Below, in pieces: positions 54,798 to 64,000 of a DNA stretch of 64,000 nt (position 1 is the first letter of the stretch; every line of letters starts with the position of its first letter). Both the position numbers and the translations under genes were made by a program. The DNA is taken from assembly GCA_965656715.1 (NCBI GenBank), contig CBFHLR010000006.1, positions 41,863 through 105,862 on the forward strand, in the 5' to 3' direction. The DNA comes from Coraliomargarita sp965656715 (lineage in GTDB: Bacteria; Verrucomicrobiota; Verrucomicrobiia; Opitutales; Coraliomargaritaceae). The notes beneath the pieces are model-generated. The model had not been told where the DNA came from and did not search any database. It was given only the letters and a program-made list of their open reading frames with translations.

Positions 54798-56372
54798 ATG
54801 CTTGTTAACTCCATACGCGGCCGAATCCAACTCTGGCATACCGCTCTACTCGCAATCCTGATGGCGAGTTTGTTGACGGCCTTCTATTTTCACGAAAAAG
54901 AGATCCGTATCCGTGAGTTCGACAACAGCCTGATGGCTCCGATCACCTCCTTGGTGCCTCATTTTGCTCCAACGCCTCCTGAGCCACCCATCGGAAGCCA
55001 AGCAGCCACACGCCCAGAGCCACCTCAAGCAGGCCAAGCATCGGGACGCCCGCAAGGACCGCCGTCCTTTCAACAGGGAGAGTCCCGCCCCTACGGTCCT
55101 CCACCTCGTCGACCACATTCAGGAGGACCACCCAATCGACGGCAGGGGCCACCTCCACCCAATGGCGGCCACCGAGCTGGCACCGCGCTCGAAACAGAGG
55201 AGACACGCTTAACACGCCAACAAGAAGCCGCGCAACCCGTGCTCGAACAAGGTCTCTACATCGTATCCCTCAGATCTGACGGAAGCACTTCATTCAAGAG
55301 CGACAATGCACCAGAGGTGGTGCCACACCCGCAGGAGAATGGTGACCCAATTACACGTCAGGCATTCGTGCGCTCAGTCGGAGAAAATCGCGAATGTGTT
55401 CACATGGCTCCAGCAGGAGGCTGCGTCATTCTCGGTGCGAGTGCTCAACCGATTGATGACTCGCTCGCGCAGCTACGCATCACGCTCTTCGCATTTGGCA
55501 TCGGCATCGTGCTTTTTGGCTATATGATCGGTTGGGTGCTGGTCAGCCGCTCACTGAAACCAATCCGATCTATCTCGCAAACCGCGGCACAGATCTCAGC
55601 CGGCGACCTCTCACAACGCATCGACCTCAACGATACCGAGTCCGAACTCGGGCAAATGGGCGACGTGCTGAACGACACCTTCAGCAAGCTCGACAGTGCC
55701 TTCGAGCAACAAGTGCGCTTTACCGCCGACGCCTCGCATGAGTTGCGCACGCCGATCTCCGTCATCCTGGCAAAGTGCCAATTTGCTCTGCGACGCGACC
55801 GTGAGCCGGAGAAATACCGCGAGGCGCTTAAGACCTGCGAAGCCTCTGCCCAACACATACGCGGCCTCGTCGAGTCCTTACTCGAGCTCGCACGCATCGA
55901 CTCCGGAGAATTCCAGATTCAAAAGACCCAAGGCGACCTCGCCGAAACCGCAGGCCAAACGATCGAGATGCTCAACACGCTCGCTGAAGCAAAAAGCATA
56001 CGCCTCACTTTAACGCACGATTCCGTCCCCGCCAATTACGACCAGAACCGTATTCACCAAGTCGCTACAAACTTGATTGGCAACGCAATCAAATACACCC
56101 AAGAGGGCGGCACCATTGATGTGCATGTGCACGGACAAGGCAGTTTTGCAGTAATGGAAGTGCGCGACACCGGCCCTGGCATCGAGCCCAAGCACATGCC
56201 CTACCTTTTTGATCGATTCTATCGCTCCAGCAATGAACGCTCGGATGATCGCCGCAGCACTGGTCTCGGACTAGCGATTACCAAAGCCATCGTCGACGCA
56301 CACCGCGGCGAGATCACCGTCGATAGTAAGCCCGGCAAAGGCAGCTGCTTCACCGTGCGCTTGCCGGTCTAG
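54798..56372 (+). CDS. Sensor histidine kinase with Pro/His-rich periplasmic region
   Basis: 524 residues. Two membrane helices (near 12-30 and 228-250) bracket a periplasmic part with a long low-complexity stretch rich in Pro, Gly, Arg and His (residues about 50-130, PYGPPPRRPHSGGPP). HAMP is at about 250-305, HisKA with phospho-His314 in ASHELRTP, and the ATPase domain has NLIGNAIKYT, DTGPGIE and GLGLAITKAI. The kinase pairs with the response regulator. The composition of the periplasmic region resembles the tail of the DUF1566 protein and might bind metal ions. Confidence 0.92.
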   Translation: MLVNSIRGRIQLWHTALLAILMASLLTAFYFHEKEIRIREFDNSLMAPITSLVPHFAPTPPEPPIGSQAATRPEPPQAGQASGRPQGPPSFQQGESRPYGPPPRRPHSGGPPNRRQGPPPPNGGHRAGTALETEETRLTRQQEAAQPVLEQGLYIVSLRSDGSTSFKSDNAPEVVPHPQENGDPITRQAFVRSVGENRECVHMAPAGGCVILGASAQPIDDSLAQLRITLFAFGIGIVLFGYMIGWVLVSRSLKPIRSISQTAAQISAGDLSQRIDLNDTESELGQMGDVLNDTFSKLDSAFEQQVRFTADASHELRTPISVILAKCQFALRRDREPEKYREALKTCEASAQHIRGLVESLLELARIDSGEFQIQKTQGDLAETAGQTIEMLNTLAEAKSIRLTLTHDSVPANYDQNRIHQVATNLIGNAIKYTQEGGTIDVHVHGQGSFAVMEVRDTGPGIEPKHMPYLFDRFYRSSNERSDDRRSTGLGLAITKAIVDAHRGEITVDSKPGKGSCFTVRLPV

Positions 56373-56382
56373 CCCCTCAGAG

Positions 56383-56739
56383 CTACACGCCGTAGCTCTT
56401 GAGAATATCCAGATCAACGAACTCGAGCACCGAGGCATGCGTTGCCTCCAATCGCACAGGCGGAGCCACACCTTCATGGTGAGCCTCAATCCAGCGTTGC
56501 AGGCATAGACACCAGAAGTCACCTGGCTTAAGGCCGGGGAACTGATACTCCGGCATCGGCGTTACCAGATCATTGCCCTGCGCGACACTGAATTCGAGAA
56601 ACTCCTCGGTCATACGTGCGCAAACGGTATGCATCCCTGCATCATCTGCGCAGGTATCACAAGTCCCCGTGCGGAAGAAACCCGTCACCGGATCGGAACT
56701 ACAGGTAATCAACTCAGAGCCTAAAACATTCGATGCCAT
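56383..56739 (-). CDS. DUF2237 family protein
   Basis: 118 residues. The DUF2237 pattern is clear: NVLGSELITCSSDPVTGFFRTGTCDT, HTVCARMTEEFLEFS, GNDLVTPMPEYQFPGLKPGDFWCLC and APPVRLEATHASVLEFV. Several cysteines and acidic residues are conserved in the family, and the function is unknown. The gene converges with the kinase gene across a 10-base gap. Confidence 0.9.
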   Translation of the reverse strand: MASNVLGSELITCSSDPVTGFFRTGTCDTCADDAGMHTVCARMTEEFLEFSVAQGNDLVTPMPEYQFPGLKPGDFWCLCLQRWIEAHHEGVAPPVRLEATHASVLEFVDLDILKSYGV

Positions 56740-56798
56740 ATCACTAAAGGAGTTAGCAGTGCTGGAGAGTCAACCGCTGACAAAGGTATCCCAGCCAA

Positions 56799-57824
56799 TT
56801 ACTGAATTCGGCCAAGCTGCGCGCGAACAAGCTCGGCGATCTTCTGCATCGCAGCCACTGGCGCGAGTTCCTCAAAGGGAGCAACGGCAGCCGTCGCCTG
56901 CGCAAGCTGATCTTCGAAAGTCGCAACCACTTCCTCGAAAATCGGGAAGTCATACAAGCGCTTGGTGAAATCTGCTGCGACCGTTTTGTCTCCCTCTTTG
57001 AATCGAGCCAGCAAACGCTCACGCTCATCTTCAGGAAGCTTCTCCAGCAACAGCAACAGCGGCAGAGTAAACTTACCCTTATCCAAATCCGTGCCGAGCG
57101 TCTTACCGATCATCGACTCGTCGGCATATAGGTCGACCAAGTCATCAAAAATCTGATACGCGATTCCCACATGACGTCCAAACAGGCCTGCGGCCTCGCT
57201 AAACGCATCGGAATAGCCGCCGATCTTCGCGCCCAAGCGGCAGGACACCTCAAAGAGCTCCGCGGTCTTCAACTGAATCACACGGAAGTAGAACTCACGG
57301 CTGTAGTTCACCTCACCACGCTGATAAGTCTGGGCAATTTCGCCGGCACAGACACGCGCAGTCGCCTGAGCCACCGTGCGGCAGACCTCGTTGGTTTCAA
57401 ATTCTGCCGCCAACTTGAGCGCGTGCGAAAAGAGCACATCGCCGATCAAGACCGCAGCTGCGGGTCCAAACTTCTTCGCCGCGGTCTCCTGACGGTGGCG
57501 CGTATCCGCCTCGTCGAGAATGTCGTCGTGCACCAGCGTCGCCAAGTGAACGAGCTCGATCACCGAGCCCAGCTTAATCAGATCGTGCGCCGCATTGTCA
57601 GCCGGGCCATCCCAGCCGCTGTATGCGACCAACATCGGCCGCAGCCGCTTGCCACTGTGGCCAAACACATAGCGCACATGGTCCTGCACCTCGGGCTCGA
57701 GCTCAGCAACCTGCGACTGCAGGAAGATGTCGAGATCATCCAGATAAGGCTTTACCGGTTGATACACCTCGGCAAAGCCAGCGGCGGCTACCTTGTCAGC
57801 TTCAGATTGTGAGCGGGTGGTCAT
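56799..57824 (-). CDS. ispB: Long-chain polyprenyl diphosphate synthase
   Basis: 341 residues from ATG 57824; an open frame to 57860 begins in repeat DNA. The first aspartate-rich motif DDILDEADTRHRQ and the second DDLVDLYAD are present, with GKRLRPMLV before them. The enzyme lengthens farnesyl diphosphate, most likely to octaprenyl or similar for quinone side chains; exact chain length cannot be read from the sequence. An alpha/beta hydrolase gene lies upstream on the same strand, separated by the palindromic element at 57831-57898. Confidence 0.9.
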   Translation of the reverse strand: MTTRSQSEADKVAAAGFAEVYQPVKPYLDDLDIFLQSQVAELEPEVQDHVRYVFGHSGKRLRPMLVAYSGWDGPADNAAHDLIKLGSVIELVHLATLVHDDILDEADTRHRQETAAKKFGPAAAVLIGDVLFSHALKLAAEFETNEVCRTVAQATARVCAGEIAQTYQRGEVNYSREFYFRVIQLKTAELFEVSCRLGAKIGGYSDAFSEAAGLFGRHVGIAYQIFDDLVDLYADESMIGKTLGTDLDKGKFTLPLLLLLEKLPEDERERLLARFKEGDKTVAADFTKRLYDFPIFEEVVATFEDQLAQATAAVAPFEELAPVAAMQKIAELVRAQLGRIQ

Positions 57825-57830
57825 GCCGTA

Positions 57831-57898
57831 GTATGAAAGTCGGAAGGTTCGAAGGTGCAAAGGTATTTGCGAACTTTCCCACCTTTACACGTTCATAC
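57831..57898. repeat. Imperfect inverted repeat of GAAAGT/GAAGGT words
   Basis: GTATGAA (57831-57837) and TTCATAC (57892-57898) bound a region where AAGTCGGAAGGTTCGAAGGTG partly pairs with CGAACTTTCCCACCTTTAC. Similar words occur at about 22150-22210 and in the pyrimidine-rich leaders before murA, rlmB-like, accD and the M3 peptidase gene, so this is probably a dispersed element. Confidence 0.55.
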
Positions 57899-57909
57899 GT
57901 GTAAACTAG

Positions 57910-58686
<777 letters not shown>

Positions 58687-58695
58687 ACCACATCA

Positions 58696-60309
58696 ATGAG
58701 CCAGCAAATTGCTGAGATCAAGCGTGCTTCCGCTCCAAGTAAGGTGACTGCATTCCCTCCGTTTGATTCTCATATGGTCTTACGTTTTATACTGGGTGAT
58801 CAGCTGAGCCACGGCATCTCAAGCCTGCAAGGCAGTGATCCAGCCTCGGATGTGGTGCTCCTCTGCGAGGTGCGCGCTGAAGCCACCCGCGTGCGCCATC
58901 ATAAAAAGAAGATCGCATTCATTTTTTCGGCGATGCGCCACTTTGCCGAAGAACTCGCTGAGGCTGGCTATCAGGTGCGCTACACACGCTACGAGGATCC
59001 TCAGAACGCTGGTAGCTTCAGCGCAGAGCTAGAGCGCGCGATCAAAGACCTGAAGCCCGAGCGCGTGGTAATCACCGAACCCAGCGAGCACGCAGTATTT
59101 AAAGAAGTGCAAAGCTGGCACAGCAGCTTGAGCCTGCCCGTCGAAATATTGCCCGATGATCGCTTTCTCTGCAACAAAGAGCGCTTCGCCGTGTGGGCTG
59201 AGGGCCGCAAGCAATTGCGCATGGAATACTTCTACCGCGAAATGCGACGCGAGCATGGCATCCTCATGGATGGCTCCGACCCCGAGGGCGGCCAATGGAA
59301 TTACGATGCCGAAAACCGCAAGCCACCCAAGGAAGGCCTCGCGATTCCTCGAACATACCAGAGCCAGCCGGATGCCATCAGCCAAGAAGTGCTTGCACTG
59401 GTCGAGCGCGAATTTGACGATCACTTCGGCGACCTCGAGCCCTTCCACTTCGCAGTCACCGCCGAACAGGCCCGCCACGCACTGCGCCAGTTCATCGACG
59501 AGCGACTCAAATCCTTTGGCGACTATCAGGATGCTATGTTGCAGGGCGAACCGTGGATGTATCACTCCCACATCAGCTTCTATCTGAACTGCGGTTTGCT
59601 GACTCCATTTGAGTGCATCCACGCAGCTGAAGCGGCTTACCGCTCCGGCAGTGCCCCGCTCAATGCGGTCGAAGGCTTCATTCGCCAGATCCTCGGTTGG
59701 CGCGAGTATGTGCGCGGCTTGTATTGGTTGAAGATGCCGAGCTATGCATCTGAAAACTTTCTCGAAGCCAAGCGCCCGCTGCCGGATTTTTTCTGGACGG
59801 CCACCACGCAGATGAACTGCCTGCGCCAGTGCGTTCTAGAAACCAAGGCCAACGCCTACGCACACCATATCCAGCGGCTCATGGTGATTGGCAACTTTGC
59901 CCTGCTTGCAGGCCTCGAACCTGCAGAGGTCAACGAGTGGTTCTGGATCGTTTATGCCGACGCCTACCAATGGGTCGAGCTTCCCAATGTCAGCGGCATG
60001 ATCCTCTTCGCTGACGGCGGACTGCTCGCCTCCAAGCCCTACGCGGCAAGCGGCGCTTATATCAACCGCATGTCCAATTACTGCGAGGGCTGCAGCTACA
60101 AGGTCTCCAAGAAAAACGGTCCATCCGCCTGTCCGTTCAACTATCTCTACTGGAACTTCCTCACCACCCAACAAGCGCGCCTGAGCAACAATCCACGCAT
60201 GGGCATGTCATACCGCACACTCTCGCGCATGAAACCCGAAAAGCTGGACGCCATCCGCGACGACAGTGAGCGCTTCCTCACAGCCATGTCAGCCGGCGAG
60301 CTCATTTGA
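58696..60309 (+). CDS. FeS-BCP-type photolyase (PhrB / bacterial 6-4 photolyase-like)
   Basis: 537 residues. It repairs UV photoproducts using FAD and light and belongs to the bacterial cryptochrome/photolyase group with an iron-sulfur cluster. All four cluster cysteines are visible: Cys375, Cys463, Cys466 and Cys479, with exactly the spacing of Agrobacterium PhrB (350, 438, 441, 454 as I recall them). The antenna-domain opening VLRFILGDQLS begins at residue 28. An ATG at 58774 directly before it is the alternative start, giving 511 residues. It is the first gene of a tight three-gene run with a RuvC-like protein and DUF2071. Confidence 0.92.
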   Translation: MSQQIAEIKRASAPSKVTAFPPFDSHMVLRFILGDQLSHGISSLQGSDPASDVVLLCEVRAEATRVRHHKKKIAFIFSAMRHFAEELAEAGYQVRYTRYEDPQNAGSFSAELERAIKDLKPERVVITEPSEHAVFKEVQSWHSSLSLPVEILPDDRFLCNKERFAVWAEGRKQLRMEYFYREMRREHGILMDGSDPEGGQWNYDAENRKPPKEGLAIPRTYQSQPDAISQEVLALVEREFDDHFGDLEPFHFAVTAEQARHALRQFIDERLKSFGDYQDAMLQGEPWMYHSHISFYLNCGLLTPFECIHAAEAAYRSGSAPLNAVEGFIRQILGWREYVRGLYWLKMPSYASENFLEAKRPLPDFFWTATTQMNCLRQCVLETKANAYAHHIQRLMVIGNFALLAGLEPAEVNEWFWIVYADAYQWVELPNVSGMILFADGGLLASKPYAASGAYINRMSNYCEGCSYKVSKKNGPSACPFNYLYWNFLTTQQARLSNNPRMGMSYRTLSRMKPEKLDAIRDDSERFLTAMSAGELI

Positions 60310-60326
60310 GAACTACAAACAAGCGC

Positions 60327-60881
60327 ATGACACGTTTTACCGCAAATTTGGACGACTCACTACCACGCATCGCAGTCGACCTCGGCTATAGCGCGATGAG
60401 TCGCTCAACAGGCATTGCCTTTTCGCACAACGGCCAAGTGCAGGCCCAAAGCTTTGGCGAGGCGGTGCAAAACATTCGCAGTCACCTGATCGCCACCGGC
60501 CCACACCTGCTGATTCTCGAAGCAGTGCTTTCGACCTATCACGCGCCGAATGGCAACCCGGCCATCCGCGGTGAATTCGAAAAGGGCCGCGGTTGGTATC
60601 ATGGCCCCGGCGTGACCACCTTTGCCGCCGCACTCCGCCTCCTGCAGGAACTGGATCGATCACTCCCCGCTGGACTCGGACCGATTCCCATAGTTGAAGG
60701 TTTCCTGAGCTACAAACCGACCAAAGTGAGCCACGAAGTCGACGCCCTCCGACTACTCGATGAATACTCCAGCGCGGAACGCTTCCGACCGCTGCGCGGG
60801 AGCCAGCCAATCTGCAGCTGCCTCGATGACGTGCCCGAAGTGAGGCGTTACAACAAGCCGCCTCCATGCAAATCCAAATGA
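60327..60881 (+). CDS. Uncharacterised protein with RNase H/RuvC-like fold pattern
   Basis: 184 residues from ATG 60327; the TTG at 60306 overlaps the photolyase stop. Asp18 in RIAVDLGYSAMSRSTGIAF, Glu65 in LLILEAVLS, and Asp139 with Asp145 in SHEVDALRLLDEY give the acidic set and strand order of RuvC-type nucleases (Asp, Glu, Asp-Asp). The spacing from Glu65 to Asp139 is close to RuvC. The sequence otherwise matches no family I can name. It is tightly coupled: it begins 18 bases after the photolyase stop and ends on the ATGA of the DUF2071 gene. Confidence 0.6.
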   Translation: MTRFTANLDDSLPRIAVDLGYSAMSRSTGIAFSHNGQVQAQSFGEAVQNIRSHLIATGPHLLILEAVLSTYHAPNGNPAIRGEFEKGRGWYHGPGVTTFAAALRLLQELDRSLPAGLGPIPIVEGFLSYKPTKVSHEVDALRLLDEYSSAERFRPLRGSQPICSCLDDVPEVRRYNKPPPCKSK

Positions 60882-61591
60882 GCTCAAAACGCCCCACTCT
60901 CTTAGTTCAAGGCTGGCGCGACCTGCTCTTTCTACATTGGCCTATCGATCCCGCCCGCATCCAAGCCACACTCCCGCCTGGCTTGCGCGTCGATTGCTAC
61001 GATGGCACAGCCTACCTAGGCATCGTCCCCTTCTATATGGACGGGCTTCGTCCGCGTTTTTGTCCACCAGTGCCCGGCATCTCCTACTTCCCGGAGCTCA
61101 ACCTGCGCACTTATGTGCGGGACGCCGAGGGCCGTCCCGGCGTCTGGTTCTACTCACTCGACGCACAGTCCCGTATCTCCGTCGCTATCGCTCAGACTTG
61201 TTTCCAATTGCCTTACGTCTATGCGCGCATGCGTCACTCCGTCGATACCAGTGGACTCGTCGAGCTCAAGGCACAACGTGGAAACACTGAACCACAACGC
61301 TTTGCCTATCGTCCCACTCGCGTGATTGGCCCCGCGATGAAAGCTTCACTCAGCGCCTTTCTGGTCGAGCGCTACCGACTGTTCGCCTATGCACCCAAGC
61401 GCAAACAGCTGATCATGGGCGAGCTCACCCATCAGCCATACATACTGCATGAGGTCGAAGTGCGCGAATATAGCAAAGCACTCTTCGCCCTGAATGGCTT
61501 CGACACGCCAAGCGAAGGCCCCTGCCATGCCGTCTACAGCAAGGGGGTCGACGTCGAGGTCTTTCCGATGAGCCGCACCACTGTGAGTTAA
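60878..61591 (+). CDS. DUF2071 (YqjF-like) protein
   Basis: 237 residues from ATG 60878, which overlaps the previous stop by four bases (ATGA); ATG 60866 is the other option. DUF2071 features are LLFLHWPIDPARIQATLPPGLRVDCYDG, YLGIVPFYMDGLRPR and FPELNLRTYVRD, a fold related to acetoacetate decarboxylase. The function is unknown. The overlap with the RuvC-like gene suggests co-translation in a photorepair cluster. Confidence 0.88.
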   Translation: MSSKRPTLLVQGWRDLLFLHWPIDPARIQATLPPGLRVDCYDGTAYLGIVPFYMDGLRPRFCPPVPGISYFPELNLRTYVRDAEGRPGVWFYSLDAQSRISVAIAQTCFQLPYVYARMRHSVDTSGLVELKAQRGNTEPQRFAYRPTRVIGPAMKASLSAFLVERYRLFAYAPKRKQLIMGELTHQPYILHEVEVREYSKALFALNGFDTPSEGPCHAVYSKGVDVEVFPMSRTTVS

Positions 61592-61752
61592 TTGGGCACC
61601 CCTTGAAAACTACCATGCCCGAGCCGAAAGCACTTTCGCATGGGTAATAATTCAACACGCAGAGAAATTGGCATTCCTGTCCAACAGCCCTCCATAGACT
61701 CTTTCCTCCTGCGCTGCGGTTGTAGAAGTCCCGCCCATTTCCCAACAAATCA

Positions 61753-61781
61753 CTTGAATCCACTTCAAGCCTCAATATATA
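61753..61781 (+). promoter_or_regulatory. Promoter with overlapping operator of VapBC pair 2
   Basis: TTGAAT (61754-61759), a 16-base spacer and TATATA (61776-61781) would put +1 close to the antitoxin ATG at 61789, so the mRNA is near-leaderless. The -35 lies inside the palindrome CTTGAA-N5-TTCAAG (61753-61769), a likely site for antitoxin autorepression. Confidence 0.5.
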
Positions 61782-61788
61782 TTTATGC

Positions 61789-62031
61789 ATGAGAACAACC
61801 ATAGATATGCCTGACGCATTAATGAAGCGGGTCAAGGTCACAGCTGCACGGCGCAAGACGACCTTCCGGGCATTGGTGGTCGATGCGCTGGAACGCACTC
61901 TGGATGAAGCACCACAACATTTCGAGCTGGAGGATGCCTCCGTCGGCAGCACCGCCCCGATAAACACGGTCAGCACACAAACCATTAACGAAGCCATCGA
62001 CGAGCAACGCCAGCAGGGCTTCGTGCAATGA
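61789..62031 (+). CDS. VapB-like antitoxin, pair 2
   Basis: 80 residues. MRTTIDMPDALMKRVKVTAARRKTTFRALVVDALERTL gives the ribbon-helix-helix domain, with TTF as helix cap, and the acidic C-terminus (TINEAIDEQRQQGF) would block the toxin. It overlaps the toxin ATG by 4 bases (62028-62031). The promoter and the palindrome 20 bases upstream suggest autorepression. The first residues resemble the antitoxin of pair 1 at 20.3 kb, so the two pairs may share ancestry. Confidence 0.82.
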   Translation: MRTTIDMPDALMKRVKVTAARRKTTFRALVVDALERTLDEAPQHFELEDASVGSTAPINTVSTQTINEAIDEQRQQGFVQ

Positions 62032-62465
62032 TCGCACTCGACACGAACATTCTCGTGCACGCCCACAGGGCGGACGCCAGCCTACACGACGCAGCGCGCA
62101 CACTGGTCAAAGAACTGGCCGAATCCATGCGTCCATGGTCGATCTGCTACCACAGTCTGATCGAGTTCTACGGCATCAGCACCCATCCAAAGATCTGGCG
62201 CGAAGCTTCCAGCCCCACACAAGCCTTCCGCCAAATCAACGCATGGCGGGCGGCACCCAGCCTGCGCATTCTCTGCGATGCTCCCAGCTGCCTCGAGCCT
62301 CTCGAACAGCTCACCGCGCAGGCCAAAGTCCACGGCCCACTCATCCATGACGCACGCATTGCAGCCTGCTGCCTCGACAACGGCGTCACCGAACTCTGGA
62401 CGGTTGACCGCGACTTCAGCCGCTTTCCGCAGCTTAAAACAAAAAATCCCTTGAACGCCGTTTAA
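62028..62465 (+). CDS. VapC-like PIN-domain toxin, pair 2
   Basis: 145 residues overlapping the antitoxin. PIN-domain acids: Asp5 in ALDTNILVH, Glu in SLIEFYGI, Asp in IHDARIAACC and Asp in VDRDFSRFPQL. The C-terminal DFDRFP/DFSRFP motif is shared with pair 1. It should be a sequence-specific ribonuclease held in check by the upstream protein. mutS begins 28 bases after the stop on the same strand. Confidence 0.88.
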   Translation: MIALDTNILVHAHRADASLHDAARTLVKELAESMRPWSICYHSLIEFYGISTHPKIWREASSPTQAFRQINAWRAAPSLRILCDAPSCLEPLEQLTAQAKVHGPLIHDARIAACCLDNGVTELWTVDRDFSRFPQLKTKNPLNAV

Positions 62466-62492
62466 GTTTCGGCCTCCTTCGTTCCACTAATT

Positions 62493-64000
<1,508 letters not shown>

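Overview
The window looks like a chromosomal segment of a free-living, Gram-negative, rod-shaped heterotroph. Evidence for this is mreBCD-PBP2, lipoproteins with lipoboxes, murA, accD, folC, recF, ruvB, ruvC, mutS, tyrS and acnB, together with a sulfatase, an FeS photolyase and a BLUF protein. The gene mix, the ThrH-type phosphatase, the one-chain 2-oxoacid dehydrogenase and the many palindromic extragenic elements suggest Verrucomicrobiota, most likely Opitutae/Puniceicoccales. This is inference: there is no rRNA, no tRNA and no lineage marker that I can align. Many start codons lack a clear Shine-Dalgarno and several genes use GTG.

Layout. 1-4 kb: end of a truncated gene, an NTF2-like protein, a YjbQ protein, a DUF4136 lipoprotein, then thrH, Dabb, pnuC and a NadR-type kinase (NMN or nicotinamide riboside salvage). 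4-5.8 kb: a CcoI-like membrane protein without ATPase domains plus a LysE-like exporter. 5.8-9.3 kb: BLUF, an ECF sigma factor and a membrane VWA protein with an anti-sigma-like N-terminus. 9.4-12.5 kb: a giant E1alpha-E1beta-lipoyl-E2 fusion with an intrinsic terminator in its leader. 12.9-18 kb: cNMP-binding protein, secreted peroxiredoxin, recF, a cysteine desulfurase carrying a repeat-derived insert, a LysM lipoprotein and an enoyl reductase. 18-22 kb: M3 peptidase, VapBC pair 1, CPBP protease, dimeric dUTPase. 22-29.3 kb: RGG-rich basic protein, murA, ruvB, a short SpoU methyltransferase, a cytidylyltransferase-GHMP kinase fusion, tyrS, peroxiredoxin. 29.4-31.4 kb: STAS protein plus GAF-PP2C phosphatase. 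31.4-35.7 kb: ADP-ribosylglycohydrolase-like protein, thioesterase, acnB. 35.9-40.2 kb: mreB-mreC-mreD-mrdA. 40.3-43.6 kb: SDR, ruvC, TauE-like permease, truA. 43.7-45.6 kb: an AT-richer sulfatase/DUF4345 pair. 45.6-48.6 kb: comF, accD without its zinc cysteines, folC. 48.7-51 kb: lemA, a DUF3137-like gene, and a gene split by one in-frame TAG. 51.2-56.7 kb: PIG-L deacetylase, a small cadherin-like protein, and a DUF1566/response regulator/histidine kinase module. 56.4-62.5 kb: DUF2237, polyprenyl synthase, alpha/beta hydrolase, FeS photolyase with a RuvC-fold-like protein and DUF2071, VapBC pair 2. 62.5-64 kb: mutS, cut by the window edge.

No CRISPR array, prophage, transposase, rRNA or tRNA was seen. 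The points most worth following are the E1-E2 fusion with Asn in place of the catalytic Asp and its leader terminator, the photolyase/RuvC-like/DUF2071 cluster, the AccD that has lost three of four zinc ligands, the cytidylyltransferase-GHMP fusion, the ATPase-less CcoI-like protein with its exporter, the repeat that became protein sequence in the cysteine desulfurase, and the two VapBC operons whose predicted promoters place +1 on the start codon.
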